NCBI GenBank assembly: GCA_036825615.1
Contig: DAISXY010000011.1
Span: 1-64,000 of the forward strand
Source: JAICXG01 sp036825615
GTDB taxonomy: Bacteria; Verrucomicrobiota; Verrucomicrobiia; Chthoniobacterales; UBA10450
Direction of reading: 5' to 3'
DNA: 64,000 bases
Each line of letters begins with the position of its first letter. The first letter of the stretch is position 1. A program made the position numbers and the translations under genes. The notes beneath the pieces were generated by a model. The model was not told the origin of the DNA. It saw only the letters and a program-made list of their open reading frames with translations, and did not search any database. Below are positions 61,371 to 64,000 of this stretch, one piece after another.

Positions 61371-61559
61371 TTTCTGGGTAGCGCACGCGTCGCGCGTGCT
61401 GGTCGCGGACTCCGGCCGCGACGAACTTTTCTTTGAGTTCAGAGCAACCGGGTGCGCGCGGCGCGGAAGGGGAAGTTCGCGAAGGCGGGACGCCTTCGCC
61501 AGCACGCGAGACGCGCGCGCTACCCCGAACTCGCTGTTCCGTTTCACTCATATCTCAGG
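61371..61559. mobile_element. RAYT-less derivative of the RAYT element (MITE-like)
   Basis: The left 63 bases (61371-61433) equal the left end of the RAYT element (60673-60736) and the right 80 bases (61479-61559) equal its right end. Only about 45 unrelated bases lie between, against about 500 with the gene. It is a non-autonomous internal-deletion form next to the full one. Confidence 0.7.
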
Positions 61560-64000
61560 GCGACCATGGGATCGACGCGGGTGGCGCGACGCGCGGGCAG
61601 GAAACAGGACAAGGCGGCGACGAGGGTGAGCAATCCCGCCACTGCGAAGTAGGTTGTCGGGTCGAGCGGGTTAACCTTGAAGAGAAGATTTTTGAGCGCA
61701 GCGGCAGCCACCACGCCAAGGAGCAATGCAATGCCGCCGGCGCCGAGGATCAGACCGATCGCGAGTTGCCAGGCGCCCTGGTTCATGACCATGCGCAAGA
61801 TGCGTTTCCCGTCGGCGCCGAGCGCCATCCGAATCCCGAACTCCTGGGTGCGCTGATTGACCGAGAAGCTCATCACTCCGTAAAGGCCGACGCCGGAAAG
61901 GATGAAGGCGATGAGGCCAAAGATGGTGAAAAGCGTCGCGATGACGCGGTTGCCGGAGAGGATGTCGTTGTGGAATTGCGCGGGCGTGCCCGGGAAATAG
62001 GTCGGCAGATTTGAGTCGAGCGCGGCGACGGCTTTGCTCAGCACCGGCCCGAGGGTGTCGGCGCGCACGCCGGCGCGTGGCCTAACGACCACGGTGGCGA
62101 ACTGGGTCGCGGGCGACGCGCCGAGCAACGGCATGTAAAAGCCGATGTTCTCGGTTTGTTGATCGAACGGGCCCTGCATCAGGGTGTCGGGCACGATCCC
62201 GACGATGGTGCGCCAGGGCTGTTCTTTGCCGGGATTGAAGATCCGCACCTGATGTCCGAGCGCGCTTTGCCCGGGCCAATGCTTGCGCGCGAAGCTCGCG
62301 TTCACAATCGCGACCGGCTGCTTCGAGTCGCTGTCGTCGATGGTGAAGTCGCGACCTTCGAGAACCTTCAGACCAAGGGTGGCGAAGTAGCCGTCAGAAA
62401 CCGACTCGAAATTGCCGCGCGGACGATCGCGATCGGTCTGATACTTTTGTCCATCGACCTCATATTGTCCTCCCGGCGCGAAGGTCATGCGAAAGCGATC
62501 GGTCATGGCGGCGGCGGCGAACTGCGGGTTCGTGCGCAGTGTCCGGACGGCGTTTTTGAAGAATTCGCGGCGCGAGTCTTCGGTCGGATAAGTTCCTTCC
62601 ATCAAAGCGAGACGCGCGGCGTAGAGGCCATGCTCGTCATAGCCGTAATCGAGCTTGGTCTGGTTGCGAATCGATTTGATCTGCAAACTCGCCGCGATCA
62701 GCAGGGCGGCGGTCAGTGCAATTTGCCCGACGACGAGCGCGCGCGTGATGACGTTGACGAGCCGGCTGCTGTTGCCGCGCCCGCCTTCTTTCATGATCTC
62801 GGCCGCGTTACCCCGCGAGCTCAGAAACGCCGGGAGCAGACCGGAGACGACAGTGGCGAGAAGGGTGATCGCGGCGGTGAAAACAAGAACGCGGCCGTCA
62901 ATCGTGAACTGCCACCAGTACGGCGGTGGGAAGGGCGCGGCCTTTACCACCTTGTCGAACATGTCGACTCCCCAGTAGGCGATGAGGGCGCCGGCGATTG
63001 TGCCGAAGATCGCGACCACGAGGCTCTCGGTGAGCATCTGCCTAACGAGCCGGAGGCGGGTGGCGCCGAGCGCGCCGCGGATCGCCAGTTCCTTCGCCCG
63101 CAAGGCGGCGCGACCGAATTGCATGTTCATCACGTTCACGCATGCGATCAGCAAAACGAGAATGACCGCGCCGAGCATGGCCCAGACGATCTGGCGCAGT
63201 TGCACGCCGGTGAAGAAGTTGATCAGCGGCTGCACCGCGGCGGAGGTGAGATCCTTGTTCGTCTTCGGATTGTCGCGCGCGATGTTGCGCGCGATCGCGA
63301 TCATCTCCGCGTTCGCCTGATCGAGCGTGACGCCGGGCTTGAGCCGGCCCATCACCGCGGGCGCGCGATTGTTTGCGCCTAGGAACAGCTCACCACGAGG
63401 CGTGAGCGGCCATTCGTTGTAAAGCGGGGTCCAAAGTTCCTCCGAGACCGGAAACTCGAATCCGGGCGGCATGACGCCGATGATGGTGGCGGCTTTGCCG
63501 TTAATTGTGACGGCTTGCCCGACAATGTTTGGGTCGGCATTGAAATCGCGGCGCCAGATTTTGTCGCCCAGAATCGCGGTCTTCATCGAACCCGGCTTGT
63601 TGTCCTCGGCATTGAAATCGCGCCCGAGCACGGGCGACACGCCAATGATCTTGAACATGTCTTCGGTCACATACGCGCCGGTGTAACGCTGCGGATTTTG
63701 CTTATAGGTGACGTTGATGGTTGAGCCATTGAGATAACCGGCCATCATCGAGAACGACTTCTGCGCCGCCTTGATATCTTCGTAGTCCTGGGCGGAGGGA
63801 ATGTTGCCGTTGCCGAAGTTGTTGTTCTGGTCGCTCGCCTTTGGATCGATCAAGCCGACGCCGACAAGCTGTTCCGGATGGGGGAATGAAAAGCCGCGGA
63901 GCACGATCGCGTTGACGACCGTGAACTGAGTCATGGCGCCGCCAATGCCGAGCGCCAGGACAACGATGGAGAGGATAAGGAAAACCTTATCCTTGAGAAG
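61544..64000 (-). CDS. ADOP-type duplicated FtsX/MacB permease, array member 8 (5' end outside window)
   Basis: At least 818 residues; the frame stays open to the window edge beyond the Met at 63934, reading KDKVFLILSIVVLALGIGGA, which is the first membrane helix, so the true start lies a little further out. The first FtsX core is ACVNVMNMQFGRAALRAKEL with ALGATRLRLVRQML, and the second is FSVNQRTQEFGIRMALGADG; it ends VDPMVALRYE. The variant cores and the segment WGVDMFDKVVKAAPFPPPYW set it apart from permeases 1-7. The last codons overlap the right REP of the RAYT-less element, and a decayed copy of its 3' end lies at 61302. Confidence 0.85.
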   Translation of the reverse strand, partial: LLKDKVFLILSIVVLALGIGGAMTQFTVVNAIVLRGFSFPHPEQLVGVGLIDPKASDQNNNFGNGNIPSAQDYEDIKAAQKSFSMMAGYLNGSTINVTYKQNPQRYTGAYVTEDMFKIIGVSPVLGRDFNAEDNKPGSMKTAILGDKIWRRDFNADPNIVGQAVTINGKAATIIGVMPPGFEFPVSEELWTPLYNEWPLTPRGELFLGANNRAPAVMGRLKPGVTLDQANAEMIAIARNIARDNPKTNKDLTSAAVQPLINFFTGVQLRQIVWAMLGAVILVLLIACVNVMNMQFGRAALRAKELAIRGALGATRLRLVRQMLTESLVVAIFGTIAGALIAYWGVDMFDKVVKAAPFPPPYWWQFTIDGRVLVFTAAITLLATVVSGLLPAFLSSRGNAAEIMKEGGRGNSSRLVNVITRALVVGQIALTAALLIAASLQIKSIRNQTKLDYGYDEHGLYAARLALMEGTYPTEDSRREFFKNAVRTLRTNPQFAAAAMTDRFRMTFAPGGQYEVDGQKYQTDRDRPRGNFESVSDGYFATLGLKVLEGRDFTIDDSDSKQPVAIVNASFARKHWPGQSALGHQVRIFNPGKEQPWRTIVGIVPDTLMQGPFDQQTENIGFYMPLLGASPATQFATVVVRPRAGVRADTLGPVLSKAVAALDSNLPTYFPGTPAQFHNDILSGNRVIATLFTIFGLIAFILSGVGLYGVMSFSVNQRTQEFGIRMALGADGKRILRMVMNQGAWQLAIGLILGAGGIALLLGVVAAAALKNLLFKVNPLDPTTYFAVAGLLTLVAALSCFLPARRATRVDPMVALRYE

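Noticed and set aside
60638..61559. Conventional insertion sequence with target-site duplication
   Set aside because: There are no DDE motifs or clear flanking duplications; the HUH/Tyr motifs and REP ends fit a RAYT instead.

Overview
The window is GC-rich (roughly 60%) chromosomal DNA. I think it comes from a member of the Verrucomicrobiota, probably a soil lineage near Chthoniobacterales. The reasons are the acidic one-cluster ferredoxin, sigma factors paired with TPR-bearing Ser/Thr kinases, acidobacterial-type duplicated permeases (ADOPs) and a mix of palindromic repeat families. Acidobacteriota or another soil phylum cannot be excluded without a database search. I saw no rRNA, tRNA, CRISPR array or prophage.

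Layout. (1) 1-10.3 kb: the same three-gene unit occurs twice: a secreted beta-helix protein on the minus strand, then an ECF sigma factor and a membrane Ser/Thr kinase with TPRs on the plus strand. A frameshifted end of a pal lipoprotein gene sits after the first kinase, just where intact pal sits after the second, so it looks like a duplication scar. (2) 10.4-13.0 kb, minus strand: a likely operon of a small membrane protein, a TauE/SafE exporter, a tandem universal stress protein and Pal. (3) 13.2-19.7 kb: ferredoxin, thiD, the minus-strand operon purD / S41 protease-like / rnc, a HxlR regulator and a CPA1-type Na+/H+ antiporter. (4) 19.7-24.2 kb: a lipoprotein, a membrane protein, an HTTM protein and an adenylate cyclase fused to a TolB-like domain and TPRs. 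(5) 24.4-34.7 kb: the translation/transcription block rplA-rplJ-rplL-rpoB-rpoC, with hairpins in the rplL-rpoB and rpoB-rpoC gaps and after rpoC. (6) 34.8-41.6 kb: a small conserved protein, a cobalamin adenosyltransferase, a DUF885 peptidase-like protein, a third sigma/kinase pair and a small secreted protein. (7) 41.7-64.0 kb: eight minus-strand ADOP permeases (the last cut by the window edge), a DUF4097 protein and a REP-associated transposase (RAYT) with its repeats.

The strongest unexplained signal is a short word, CCTAACGA (reverse complement TCGTTAGG). I count about 39 copies by eye, in both orientations, inside genes, at stop codons and in spacers, where one or two would be expected by chance. 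Its density and lack of orientation bias resemble a DNA-uptake-type or binding-site word. Several unrelated palindromic repeat families also occupy nearly every spacer of the permease array, the rpoB-rpoC gap and both ends of thiD. One family is tied to the RAYT and has a transposase-less derivative beside it.
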